Origin: UMGS172 sp045636945
GTDB taxonomy: Bacteria > Bacillota > Clostridia > Oscillospirales > Acutalibacteraceae
NCBI GenBank assembly: GCA_045636945.1
Contig: JAZTYO010000035.1
Span: 1 to 64,000, forward strand
Direction: 5' to 3'
Length of the DNA: 64,000 nt
Shown here: positions 1 through 8,128 of the stretch, piece by piece
Layout: the number at the start of each line of letters is the position of its first letter
Position numbering within the stretch: position 1 is the stretch's first letter
Translations under genes and position numbers: made by a program
Notes under the pieces: model-generated
What the model was told of the DNA's origin: nothing
What the model saw: the letters and a program-made list of their open reading frames with translations, nothing else
Databases searched by the model: none

Positions 1-1173
1 GTCAGAGAAAACGTAACCAACGTTCGTGTTGTTAAATCCTTTGTCAGAGAGTCGTACGAGATAGATAAATTTAAGGCGGATAATGCCGATCTTAAAAATT
101 CCGGAATGCGCGCCGTCAAGGTAATGATCTTTATGGGCCCCGTCATGAATTTCTTCATGTACGCTACTGTAATCGCGGTAATCTGGTTCGGTCACGGTAT
201 CGTTCTTCGTGAATACGGTATTACCGGCGGCATGGAAATCGGTCACCTCAGTGCGTTTATAACCTATACCACACAGATTCTTTCGTCGCTCATGATGGTA
301 ACGATGCTTCTTATGACATCTTCACGTGCTATGGCATCCGCAAAGAGAATAAGCGAGGTGCTTGATGAAAAGATAGATATCGATGATGCTGCGGCAGCTC
401 TTCCCGAAAAAAGGGTAGAAGGCGGTAGTATAGAATTCAGAAACGTAAGCTTCAGATATTACAAGAATAATGAAGAGGCTGTTCTTGACAACATCAACCT
501 CAATATTCCCTCAGGTGCTACGGTTGGTATTATAGGTTCAACCGGTTGCGGTAAAACCACATTGATTTCTATGATACCGCGTCTTTATGACGTTGACGAG
601 GGCGAGGTTCTTGTTGATGGCGTAAATGTAAAGGATTATGGACTCGTTAATCTCCGTGATGGAATAGGTATGGTGCTTCAGAAAAACCTTCTGTTCTCGG
701 GCAGCATCAGAGAAAACCTTTATTGGGGAGACGAAAATGCAACTGATGAAGAATTGATAACCGCATCTCGTCATTCCGCGGCCGACAAATTCATATCAAC
801 CTTTAAGGACGGATATGATACTATGCTTAATAAAGGCGGTATGAACCTTTCGGGCGGTCAGAAGCAAAGACTTTGCATAGCAAGAGCGCTTCTTAAGAAA
901 CCGAAGATACTTATTCTCGATGACTCTACAAGTGCCGTCGATACCGCTACCGAGGCCAGCATCCGCCGTGCCTTCCGTGAGGATATTCCCGATGCTACCA
1001 AGATTATTATTGCTCAGCGTATTTCAAGTGTAATCGAGGCTGATAAAATCGTCGTAATGGATGACGGACGAATTACGGGTGTCGGTACACATAAGGATTT
1101 GCTTGAGAGTAATACCGAGTATCAGGAGATTTACTACTCGCAGATGGAAAAGGAGGTAAAGAACAATGGCTAA
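1..1173 (+). CDS. ABC exporter half-transporter, degenerate-site subunit (5' end cut)
   Basis: The reading frame is open from base 1, so the N-terminal membrane helices lie outside the window; about 390 residues are visible. The visible part holds the last helices of an ABC exporter transmembrane domain and a full nucleotide-binding domain: Walker A GSTGCGKTT near visible residue 179, signature LSGGQKQR near 283, Walker B ending LILDDSTSAVD near 304. The residue after the Walker B Asp is Asp rather than the catalytic Glu. In the family this marks the degenerate subunit of heterodimeric exporters such as TM287/288 or BmrCD. The partner gene overlaps its end by 8 bp (ATGGCTAA), so translation is probably coupled. 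The cargo (drug, lipid or peptide) cannot be told from sequence. Confidence 0.93.
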   Translation, partial: VRENVTNVRVVKSFVRESYEIDKFKADNADLKNSGMRAVKVMIFMGPVMNFFMYATVIAVIWFGHGIVLREYGITGGMEIGHLSAFITYTTQILSSLMMVTMLLMTSSRAMASAKRISEVLDEKIDIDDAAAALPEKRVEGGSIEFRNVSFRYYKNNEEAVLDNINLNIPSGATVGIIGSTGCGKTTLISMIPRLYDVDEGEVLVDGVNVKDYGLVNLRDGIGMVLQKNLLFSGSIRENLYWGDENATDEELITASRHSAADKFISTFKDGYDTMLNKGGMNLSGGQKQRLCIARALLKKPKILILDDSTSAVDTATEASIRRAFREDIPDATKIIIAQRISSVIEADKIVVMDDGRITGVGTHKDLLESNTEYQEIYYSQMEKEVKNNG

Positions 1174-3139
1174 ACGTACATTGGAAGACCTCCAAAGACA
1201 GTATAACCAAAAGGCAGCCAACGAAAAACGTGGTATGCCTATGGGACCGAGAGGCGGTAGGGGAGGCCCTATGCCTCACGGCAAGCCCAAGAACATAAGC
1301 GCTACAATTAAACGCTTGTGGAGTTATGTTGCAAAGTATAAATTCCGTTTGGTGCTGGTACTGTTTTGTATGTTTATAAGCACCTTGACCTCGCTTATCG
1401 GCGGTTATATGCTGGCACCTATTATCAACCGCATAACTCAGGCAGTAGCCCCCGATGCTGAGATAAGCTTTACCCCAATCGGTAAAATAGCAGACAACAT
1501 AATTTCGAAGGTCAGTGAGATACCCGTATTTGCAAAGATTGTTTCTTTGGGCGACTTTGCCGAGGTTGCCGTTTATGTATTTACCGCAATCTTTATAATG
1601 CTTGCCGTTTACCTCTTGGGTGTGCTTTCAAGCTACCTGCAGGCAAGAATTATGCTGACCGTTTCGCAAAATGCAACCGAAAAGATACGTAACGAGCTTT
1701 TCGAAAAGCTGATGAAACTGCCCACAAGATATTTTGACTCTACGCCTACGGGTGAAACAATGAGCCGTTTTACCAACGACGTTGATAACATCGATGTTAT
1801 GCTTAATAACTCGTTGACCTCGGTTGTTTCGGGCTTTATCACTATTATCGGAACAATGGTGTTTATGATAACCACCAACATCTGGCTGACCTTGATTACC
1901 ATTGTATTTATTCCGCTTTTTGTCAAGGGCGGTGCTTGGATTGGCTCGAAATCAAGAAAATACCACTCGGGTCAGCAGGCAGCTTTGGGAGCTGTCAACG
2001 GCTATATCGAAGAAACCGTTACGGGTCAGAAGGTCGTTAAGGTATTTAACCACGAAGAAACCTGCATTGACGAGTTCGAACTGCTTAATGACGATATGCG
2101 TGACAAACAGTTCAAGGCACAGTTCTACGGCGGCATAATGGGTCCCATTATGCACAACCTCAGTATGATAAGCTATGCAATTACCATAGGTGTCGGCGGT
2201 GTTTTGATGTGCCTTACAGGCTTTGGCCCTGGTGACCTTACGGTATTTGCTAACTATTCGCGTCAGTTCTCAATGCCTATAAATCAGCTTTCAATGCAGA
2301 TTAACACTGTGTTTGCCGCTTTGGCGGGTGCAGAACGCGTTTTCGGTATCATGGATGCCGAACCCGAACTGCTCGATGCCGAAAATGCCAAGAACGGTGA
2401 TACGATGAAGGGCTTTGTAGAGGTTAAGGACGTTACCTTCGGTTATAATCCCGATAAGGTTATCCTAAAAAACATCTCGCTTTATGCCAAACCCGGTCAG
2501 AAAATTGCCTTCGTTGGCTCAACGGGAGCAGGTAAGACCACCATCACAAATCTGCTTAACCGTTTCTATGATGTGGATGAGGGCAGTATTACCATTGACG
2601 GTGTTGATATAAGGGCATATAGCCGTGACGAGTTGCGTAAGAATATAGCAATGGTTTTGCAGGATACCCATTTGTTCAGCGGAACTATTATGGAAAATAT
2701 CCGTTACGGACGCCTTGACGCTACCGATGAGGAGGTTATTGCCGCCGCCAAAACAGCAAGTGCTCATAGCTTTATAATGCGTTTGTCGGACGGTTATAAA
2801 ACGTTGATTGAGGGTGACGGTTCAAACCTTTCACAGGGTCAAAGACAGTTGCTTAATATTGCCCGTGCCGCATTGTCAAAGGCACCGATACTTGTACTCG
2901 ATGAGGCAACAAGCTCGGTCGATACCCGTACTGAACGCCACATTGAGCACGGTATGGACCGACTGATGAAGGATAGAACCACCTTCGTTATTGCTCACCG
3001 ATTGTCCACAGTTCGCAATTCGAACGCTATTATGGTACTCGAAAAGGGCGAGATAATTGAACGCGGTACCCACGATGAACTGTTAGAGCTTAAAGGCAGA
3101 TACTATGAATTGTATACAGGCCTTAAAGAACTTGATTAA
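1166..3139 (+). CDS. ABC exporter half-transporter, canonical catalytic subunit
   Basis: 657 residues, a full-length half-transporter: an unusual Gly/Pro/Met-rich cytoplasmic N terminus (about residues 24-41), a six-helix exporter domain (about 55-350) and an ATPase domain. The ATPase has Walker A GSTGAGKTT (about 451), signature LSQGQRQ (about 555) and a Walker B with the normal Glu, DEATSSVD (about 579). Together with the upstream gene it should form one ABC exporter with one consensus and one degenerate ATP site. The start is ATG at 1166 behind a GGAGG inside the upstream gene. Substrate unknown; a multidrug or lipid exporter is the usual guess for this family. Confidence 0.94.
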   Translation: MAKRTLEDLQRQYNQKAANEKRGMPMGPRGGRGGPMPHGKPKNISATIKRLWSYVAKYKFRLVLVLFCMFISTLTSLIGGYMLAPIINRITQAVAPDAEISFTPIGKIADNIISKVSEIPVFAKIVSLGDFAEVAVYVFTAIFIMLAVYLLGVLSSYLQARIMLTVSQNATEKIRNELFEKLMKLPTRYFDSTPTGETMSRFTNDVDNIDVMLNNSLTSVVSGFITIIGTMVFMITTNIWLTLITIVFIPLFVKGGAWIGSKSRKYHSGQQAALGAVNGYIEETVTGQKVVKVFNHEETCIDEFELLNDDMRDKQFKAQFYGGIMGPIMHNLSMISYAITIGVGGVLMCLTGFGPGDLTVFANYSRQFSMPINQLSMQINTVFAALAGAERVFGIMDAEPELLDAENAKNGDTMKGFVEVKDVTFGYNPDKVILKNISLYAKPGQKIAFVGSTGAGKTTITNLLNRFYDVDEGSITIDGVDIRAYSRDELRKNIAMVLQDTHLFSGTIMENIRYGRLDATDEEVIAAAKTASAHSFIMRLSDGYKTLIEGDGSNLSQGQRQLLNIARAALSKAPILVLDEATSSVDTRTERHIEHGMDRLMKDRTTFVIAHRLSTVRNSNAIMVLEKGEIIERGTHDELLELKGRYYELYTGLKELD

Positions 3140-3230
3140 ATTAAGTAAAGCTTTGAAATCTGTTCATTTAATCAAAACTGTAGGGTAAAGGCAGTATTAA
3201 AACTTAATAATATAAAGTTTTAATGTGATA

Positions 3231-3251
3231 AAGCACTGAAATGCAGTGCTA
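3231..3251 (+). terminator. Weak stem-loop after the ABC exporter operon
   Basis: Seven-base arms AGCACTG and CAGTGCT with a five-base loop, about 90 bp after the exporter stop codon. Only a short T run follows a few bases later, so it is a weak terminator candidate. Confidence 0.35.
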
Positions 3252-3316
3252 ACGCTTTTGATTATGTTACAAAAGCCTAAAAATGACAGAAATCGCCTGT
3301 AATTTCACTTTTTTCA

Positions 3317-3345
3317 TTGACAGAGCAATTTAATTAAAGTATAAT
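3317..3345 (+). promoter_or_regulatory. Consensus sigma-A promoter of gdhA
   Basis: Perfect TTGACA (3317-3322) and perfect TATAAT (3340-3345) with a 17-bp spacer, 38 bp upstream of the gdhA start. A promoter this close to consensus suggests high constitutive expression. Confidence 0.9.
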
Positions 3346-3382
3346 TACACTGTTAATAAACTTTTGTTTGGAGGAAATAAAA

Positions 3383-4735
3383 ATGTTTAAAAACGAGTAT
3401 CTTAACAAAGTGTACGCTGATATGGAAAAGCGTAACCCCGGTGAAACAGAATTCCACCAGACCGTTAAAGAGGTTCTGGAGTCTATCGAGCCGGTTGTAG
3501 ATGCACATCCCGAGTACGAAAAGCTCGACATCGTTGGAAGAATGGTTGAGCCTGAGAGACTTATCAAGTTCCGTGTATCCTGGGTTGACGACAACGGTCA
3601 GGTTCAGGTTAACCGTGGTTTTAGAGTTCAGTTCAACTCTGCTATCGGTCCTTACAAGGGCGGTCTTCGTTTCCATCCCACCGTTAACGAGAGCATTATG
3701 AAGTTCCTCGGCTTCGAGCAGACCTTCAAGAACTCTCTTACCACTCTCCCCATGGGCGGCGGTAAAGGTGGTTCCGACTTCGATCCTCAAGGCAAGTCCG
3801 ATGGCGAAGTTATGCGTTTCTGCCAGAGCTTTATGACCGAGCTTTCCAAGCACATCGGTGCAAATACCGACGTTCCCGCAGGTGACATCGGTGTTGGCGC
3901 ACGTGAGGTAGGTTATCTCTACGGTCAGTATAAGAGACTCCGCAACGAGTTCACAGGCGTTTTGACCGGTAAGGGTCTTTCCTACGGCGGTTCGCTTATC
4001 CGTCCCGAGGCTACCGGTTTCGGTGCTGTTTACTATGCAGTTGAAATGCTCAAGTATTTCGGCGACGATATCAAAGGTAAGACCTTTGCAGTTTCAGGTT
4101 TCGGTAACGTTGCATGGGGTACCGTTAAGAAGATTAACGAGCTCGGCGGTAAGGTAGTTACCATTTCGGGCCCCGACGGTTACATTTACGATCCCGACGG
4201 TGTTGCAACCGAAGAGAAGATCAACTATATGCTCGAGATGCGTGCATCCTGCCGCAACAGAGTTGAGGATTATGCCGATAAGTTCGGTGTACAGTTCTTC
4301 AAGGGCGAGAAGCCTTGGGGCACTAAGGTTGACATCATTATGCCTTGCGCAACCCAGAACGAGGTTGACGTTGAAGAGGCTAAGAAAATTGTTGCCAACG
4401 GCGTGAAGTACTATGTTGAGGTTTCCAATATGCCTTCCACCAATGAGGCCATTGCTTATCTTAAGGCTAACGGTGTTATCGTTGCTCCTTCCAAGGCAGT
4501 TAACGCAGGCGGTGTTGCCGTTTCCGGTCTCGAAATGAGCCAGAACTCTATGCGTTACAGCTGGTCCACCGATGAGGTTGACGCAAAGCTCCACACCATT
4601 ATGAGCAACATCTTCGAAAGCTCCATCAAGGCTGCCAACAGATACGGTCTTGGCGATGACCTCGTAGCAGGTGCTAACATCGCAGGCTTCGAGAAGGTTG
4701 CCGAAGCAATGATCGCACAGGGCGTTGCATACTAA
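3383..4735 (+). CDS. gdhA: NADP-type glutamate dehydrogenase
   Basis: Interconverts 2-oxoglutarate plus ammonia with glutamate in the cytoplasm; the hexameric small-subunit type. The product is 450 residues, close to the roughly 447 of E. coli GdhA. Visible family motifs are the substrate-lysine region PMGGGKGGSDFDPQGKSD, VPAGDIGVGAREVGYL, and a Rossmann glycine motif in VSGFGNVAWG. The start is ATG at 3383: GGAGG at 3370-3374 sits 8 nt upstream, whereas an in-frame TTG at 3368 would overlap the ribosome site. The gene is monocistronic, with its own strong promoter and terminator, as expected for a major nitrogen-assimilation enzyme. Confidence 0.97.
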   Translation: MFKNEYLNKVYADMEKRNPGETEFHQTVKEVLESIEPVVDAHPEYEKLDIVGRMVEPERLIKFRVSWVDDNGQVQVNRGFRVQFNSAIGPYKGGLRFHPTVNESIMKFLGFEQTFKNSLTTLPMGGGKGGSDFDPQGKSDGEVMRFCQSFMTELSKHIGANTDVPAGDIGVGAREVGYLYGQYKRLRNEFTGVLTGKGLSYGGSLIRPEATGFGAVYYAVEMLKYFGDDIKGKTFAVSGFGNVAWGTVKKINELGGKVVTISGPDGYIYDPDGVATEEKINYMLEMRASCRNRVEDYADKFGVQFFKGEKPWGTKVDIIMPCATQNEVDVEEAKKIVANGVKYYVEVSNMPSTNEAIAYLKANGVIVAPSKAVNAGGVAVSGLEMSQNSMRYSWSTDEVDAKLHTIMSNIFESSIKAANRYGLGDDLVAGANIAGFEKVAEAMIAQGVAY

Positions 4736-4756
4736 TTAACCTTTTAAATACTTAAA

Positions 4757-4786
4757 GAAAAAGCAGAGGGAAACCTCTGCTTTTTT
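4757..4786 (+). terminator. Rho-independent terminator of gdhA
   Basis: Arms AAGCAGAGG and CCTCTGCTT with a GAAA tetraloop (4770-4773), followed by a T run. Confidence 0.92.
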
Positions 4787-4792
4787 GATAAT

Positions 4793-4842
4793 GTAGGGAA
4801 GGTGTTTATGCCTTCCGCAGAACGGATTAATCCGTTCCCTAC
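4793..4842. repeat. GTAGGG...CCCTAC double-hairpin repeat, copy 1
   Basis: A 50-bp element bounded by GTAGGG and CCCTAC. Inside are two small stem-loops: GGAAGG/CCTTCC with an 8-nt loop and AACGGATTAATCCGTT. The same architecture recurs at 17447, 42910 (partial) and 46944, always between genes. Confidence 0.75.
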
Positions 4843-4851
4843 AAGGTTATA

Positions 4852-4929
4852 TCAAACTGTAGTCATCTGCCCTGCGGGAATGTGGATGATGTCCTTTTTA
4901 TCGCCGGGGTAAACGTGAAGCTGTACCAT
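4852..4929 (-). CDS. Possible 25-residue small protein or gene remnant
   Basis: A short reading frame with ATG at 4929 behind an AGAGGA ribosome site 7-8 nt upstream. The product starts MVQLHVYPGDKKDIIHIPAG and ends TTV. It has no signal peptide or membrane segment. I do not recognise it. It could be a real microprotein or the tail of a decayed gene. Confidence 0.25.
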   Translation of the reverse strand: MVQLHVYPGDKKDIIHIPAGQMTTV

Positions 4930-4942
4930 TTTTATTCCTCTT

Positions 4943-5098
4943 TTCACAAAGCCAAGTGTATTCTTAAATCACAATTTGATTTTTTCACAGTGCCTTAAGC
5001 AGTTTAATTGGAATTTATTGTATTGAAAAAGTTTCGTGATTTTATATGAAGCAAGGGTCAAGAGAATCTGTTGATCAATATCGGAGATATGGCATATA
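4943..5098. other. AT-rich intergenic stretch without recognised feature
   Basis: Lies between the 25-residue frame and the 3' end of the TVP38-like gene. I see no gene, repeat or clear terminator in it. Confidence 0.5.
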
Positions 5099-5824
5099 TT
5101 AGTTTTTCTCTTTATGCATAGTGGCTTTTTTGTCGGAATGCTTTTTTGACAGATGGTTGTAAAGGATATATCCGCCTATGGCAACCGCACCTGTTATAGC
5201 AAAAATTATCACCGATTGAATATATTTTTCCTCGACAATGGCATCGCCTGCCAAGGTAGAGGTCAGTACCGATGGTAGTCGGCAGAAGGTACTGATTATC
5301 ATAAATGTTCCGAATTTTATCTTGGTAACGCCTGCAAAATAGGTGATAAGGTCTTTCGGAGTACCTGGTATAAAATACAGCAACATAAACATCCATATAA
5401 GTTTCTTTTTATCCTTTAAAAATTTCAGTTTTTTTAGGTCTCTGGAGTCTATCATAATACTGGTGAATTTTCGTCCTAAAAGTCTTGTGAGGCTGAAAAT
5501 AACAAACGTAGCAATCGCAACACCTAAAAGGCAGAGCAACGTGCCCCAAACCCAACCAAAGGAATAACCTGCACCTATCTCTACGAATTCACCCGGTATA
5601 AAAGCAAAAATAACCTGAACAAATTGGATTCCTAAAAAGATAAGTGAGCTTTTTATAGGGCTTGTGCCAAGTAACTGTTGAAATTTTTCGGGGTCACGGG
5701 CAATGTCAACGATTTTAGGCCCCAAAGTGAGGGTACCAATTATCATAAGGGCAATAAAAATAAGAAGTGACACACCGAGGTATATGTTACGCCCTGAGAA
5801 AAAATGTTTGGCTTCACCACTCAT
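5099..5824 (-). CDS. TVP38/TMEM64 (DedA-like) membrane protein
   Basis: 241 residues with about six hydrophobic segments. The core motif region of the SNARE-associated/VTT family is visible: GEFVEIGAGYSFGWVWGTLL, then FIPGTPKDLITYFAG and RLPSVLTSTLAGDA. Members are integral inner-membrane proteins linked to lipid or membrane homeostasis, and their biochemical role is poorly fixed. The start is ATG at 5824, 8 nt after AAAGGAG. An in-frame GTG at 5833 directly abuts the ribosome site and is unlikely. It is monocistronic and divergent from the transporter gene that follows. Confidence 0.88.
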   Translation of the reverse strand: MSGEAKHFFSGRNIYLGVSLLIFIALMIIGTLTLGPKIVDIARDPEKFQQLLGTSPIKSSLIFLGIQFVQVIFAFIPGEFVEIGAGYSFGWVWGTLLCLLGVAIATFVIFSLTRLLGRKFTSIMIDSRDLKKLKFLKDKKKLIWMFMLLYFIPGTPKDLITYFAGVTKIKFGTFMIISTFCRLPSVLTSTLAGDAIVEEKYIQSVIIFAITGAVAIGGYILYNHLSKKHSDKKATMHKEKN

Positions 5825-5908
5825 TGTGTTCACTCCTTTAGAATACTTCAGTCAAAGTATATCACGGCAATCGACATTTTACAACAATAATTTACTTTGG
5901 GAAAATGC

Positions 5909-5936
5909 TTGAATAGGCGAATAATTGTGGTATAAT
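5909..5936 (+). promoter_or_regulatory. Sigma-A promoter of the transporter-phosphodiesterase operon
   Basis: TTGAAT (5909-5914) and perfect TATAAT (5931-5936) with a 16-bp spacer, 37 bp before the start codon. Confidence 0.75.
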
Positions 5937-5973
5937 AAAAGTATAGTTTCAAAATGAAAAAACGGAGGACAGT

Positions 5974-7263
5974 ATGAAACTTAATTATAAACGTACGGTT
6001 TTGATTGGCTTAAGCTTTATGGCAATTTTGGCTTTTTGGCAGTTTTACGACCAGGTTGTACCTTATCTGCTCGAAAACGTATTCGGACTTAAAACTTTTG
6101 CAGCTAACGCTATTATGTCAATAGACAACGTGCTTGCTATCTTTATGTTGCCTTTGTTCGGTGCAATTTCCGACCGAACCAACACAAAGCTTGGCAAACG
6201 TACACCGTATATATTATTCGGTACTATTGCTTCGGTAATACTGCTCGTTGTACTCGGAGTTTTCAATGAGATGCGAAATTTCTGGGGCTTTATGTTAGTA
6301 CTGATGGCTATTCTCGTTGTTATGGCTATCTACCGTACGCCTGCCGTTGCCTTTATGCCCGACGTTACGCCCAAGCCCTTGCGTAGTAAGGCTAATGCTA
6401 TTATAAACCTTGTCGGTTACATCGGCGGCATTTTTACCACCGTTGTGATGATGTTTATGATGAAATCCGAAACCAAGGCCGATGGAAGCTCGGTATATTC
6501 GGAGGACCAGTCGTTCCTGCCTGTATTTATTGTCATATCAGGCTTTATGCTGGTTGCGGTACTTGTGCAGACCTTCTCAATTCGCGAGAATAAATTGCCC
6601 CACGTTGAGGATGAAAAGGAAGAAGTGACCGTTGGCGGTAAAATGCCTAAGGACGTTAAAGTCAGCCTTATTCTTATACTTTTATCGGTATTCCTTTGGT
6701 TTATGGCTTATAATGCTGTTACAACCGCATTCTCACGTTACTGTGTTGAAATTTGGGGCGCTGACCTCGGAACCTCGTCTAGCTATCTGCTTGTGGCAAC
6801 CGTTGCGGCTATTGCAGCCTTTGTACCCCTTGGTTTCCTTTCATCAAAAATCGGACGTAAAAAGGCGGTATTGCTTGGCATAACCTTAATGACGGTTTGC
6901 TATCTCATTGCAATATTCATCAAGATACAGACCCCTGTGATGTATGCCCTTTTCGGTCTTGTGGGTATCGGCTGGGCATCAATAAACGTCAACTCGTTCC
7001 CAATGGTAGTCGAAATGAGCAGTGGCTCGGACGTTGGAAAATACACCGGATTTTACTACACCTTCTCAATGGCAGCACAGATTACCACACCGCTTCTGTC
7101 GGGCTTCCTTATCGATAACCTCGGTTGGGGATATTCGGTACTTTTCCCATATGCCGTTTTGTTCTCGGCACTGTCGTTTGTCACAATGCTGTTCGTCCGT
7201 CACGGCGATTCCAAACCTCAGACCAAGAAATCTGTTTTAGAAAATTTTGACGTGGAGGACTAA
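5974..7263 (+). CDS. MFS transporter, GPH/SLC45-like
   Basis: 429 residues with about twelve membrane helices. The N terminus reads like sugar/cation symporters of the SLC45 or GPH groups: LAFWQFYDQVVPYLL in helix 1 and a cytoplasmic loop GAISDRTNTKLGKRTPYI. This D-R-(S/T)-x-(T)-x-x-G-K-R-x-P motif is typical of MFS proton- or sodium-coupled glycoside carriers. The following gene, a glycerophosphodiester phosphodiesterase, starts 2 bp after its stop, so the transported compound could be a glycerophosphodiester or a sugar. That is inferred from context only. Confidence 0.87.
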   Translation: MKLNYKRTVLIGLSFMAILAFWQFYDQVVPYLLENVFGLKTFAANAIMSIDNVLAIFMLPLFGAISDRTNTKLGKRTPYILFGTIASVILLVVLGVFNEMRNFWGFMLVLMAILVVMAIYRTPAVAFMPDVTPKPLRSKANAIINLVGYIGGIFTTVVMMFMMKSETKADGSSVYSEDQSFLPVFIVISGFMLVAVLVQTFSIRENKLPHVEDEKEEVTVGGKMPKDVKVSLILILLSVFLWFMAYNAVTTAFSRYCVEIWGADLGTSSSYLLVATVAAIAAFVPLGFLSSKIGRKKAVLLGITLMTVCYLIAIFIKIQTPVMYALFGLVGIGWASINVNSFPMVVEMSSGSDVGKYTGFYYTFSMAAQITTPLLSGFLIDNLGWGYSVLFPYAVLFSALSFVTMLFVRHGDSKPQTKKSVLENFDVED

Positions 7264-7265
7264 CA

Positions 7266-8078
7266 GTGTTAGCATTGTATATTTCGTTGGGTGTTGTTGC
7301 GGTGATTTTGGCATTGTTTCTGTTTTTGGTTTTCCCAAGCCTGCGAAAACACCCCGACCTTGAGATTTTGGATAATCTCTATATTGCCCACAGAGGACTT
7401 CACGGTCTGTCTGAAAACACACCCGAAAATTCACTTGAGGCTTATAAAAAAGCAGTGGAATTCGGTTACGCTATTGAGATAGATATTCACCTTACCAAGG
7501 ACGGTGAGGTTGTGGTTTTCCACGACGACACCTTGAACCGTGTTTGTGGAGTTGATGGTAAGGTGGAGGAAAAAACTCTTGCCGAATTAAAGCAACTGCG
7601 TTTACTTGGAACCGATTGTGAAATTCCCACTTTGCAGGAATGTCTTGATACCGTAAACGGAAAGGTACCGTTGCTTATTGAGTTCAAATGCGTTTCTTTG
7701 AAATGTGACGACCTTTGCAATGCCGCGAATGAGATTCTTTCAAAATACAACGGCAAATACCTTATTCAATCGTTTTATCCCACGGTGCTTCGTTGGTACA
7801 AAAAGCACCGTAAGGATATCTGCCGAGGCCAGCTTGCAAGTGCCTTCAAAGGTGAAGAGTTTTACAAAAAACTGTTGGGTTGCCTTATATTCAACGTTTT
7901 GGCACGTCCTGATTTTGTATCGTACGAGCACAAATACCGAAAAAACCTTTTCAGAAGATTGGTTACAGGTCTTGGAGCTTTCCCTGTCGGATGGACGTTT
8001 GAATCTCAAAAAGCCCTCGATGAAGATATGTCAGGCTTTAAAGCCTACATATTTGAAGTCTTTATACCAAAACAATAA
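7266..8078 (+). CDS. Membrane-anchored glycerophosphodiester phosphodiesterase
   Basis: 270 residues. One N-terminal hydrophobic helix (about 1-22) precedes a GDPD TIM-barrel. The metal and catalytic motifs are visible: AHRGLHGLSENTPENS (His-Arg and Glu-Asn), EIDIHLTKDGEVVVFHDD (Glu-x-Asp and catalytic His), and LIEFK. The enzyme hydrolyses glycerophosphodiesters to glycerol-3-phosphate and an alcohol, which serves lipid turnover or phosphate/glycerol scavenging. The start is GTG at 7266 behind GGAGG in the end of the transporter gene, so the two are translationally coupled. The helix suggests an anchor with the catalytic domain near the membrane. Confidence 0.93.
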   Translation: MLALYISLGVVAVILALFLFLVFPSLRKHPDLEILDNLYIAHRGLHGLSENTPENSLEAYKKAVEFGYAIEIDIHLTKDGEVVVFHDDTLNRVCGVDGKVEEKTLAELKQLRLLGTDCEIPTLQECLDTVNGKVPLLIEFKCVSLKCDDLCNAANEILSKYNGKYLIQSFYPTVLRWYKKHRKDICRGQLASAFKGEEFYKKLLGCLIFNVLARPDFVSYEHKYRKNLFRRLVTGLGAFPVGWTFESQKALDEDMSGFKAYIFEVFIPKQ

Positions 8079-8106
8079 AAAGCGGTGCTCTTGCCACCGC
8101 TTTTTA
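8077..8106 (+). terminator. Rho-independent terminator
   Basis: Stem AAAGCGGTG / CACCGCTTT followed by TTT. Placed between convergent genes, with A/T runs on both sides, it can serve both strands. Confidence 0.88.
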
Positions 8107-8128
8107 TTGTTTTTTTGATTCTATAATA

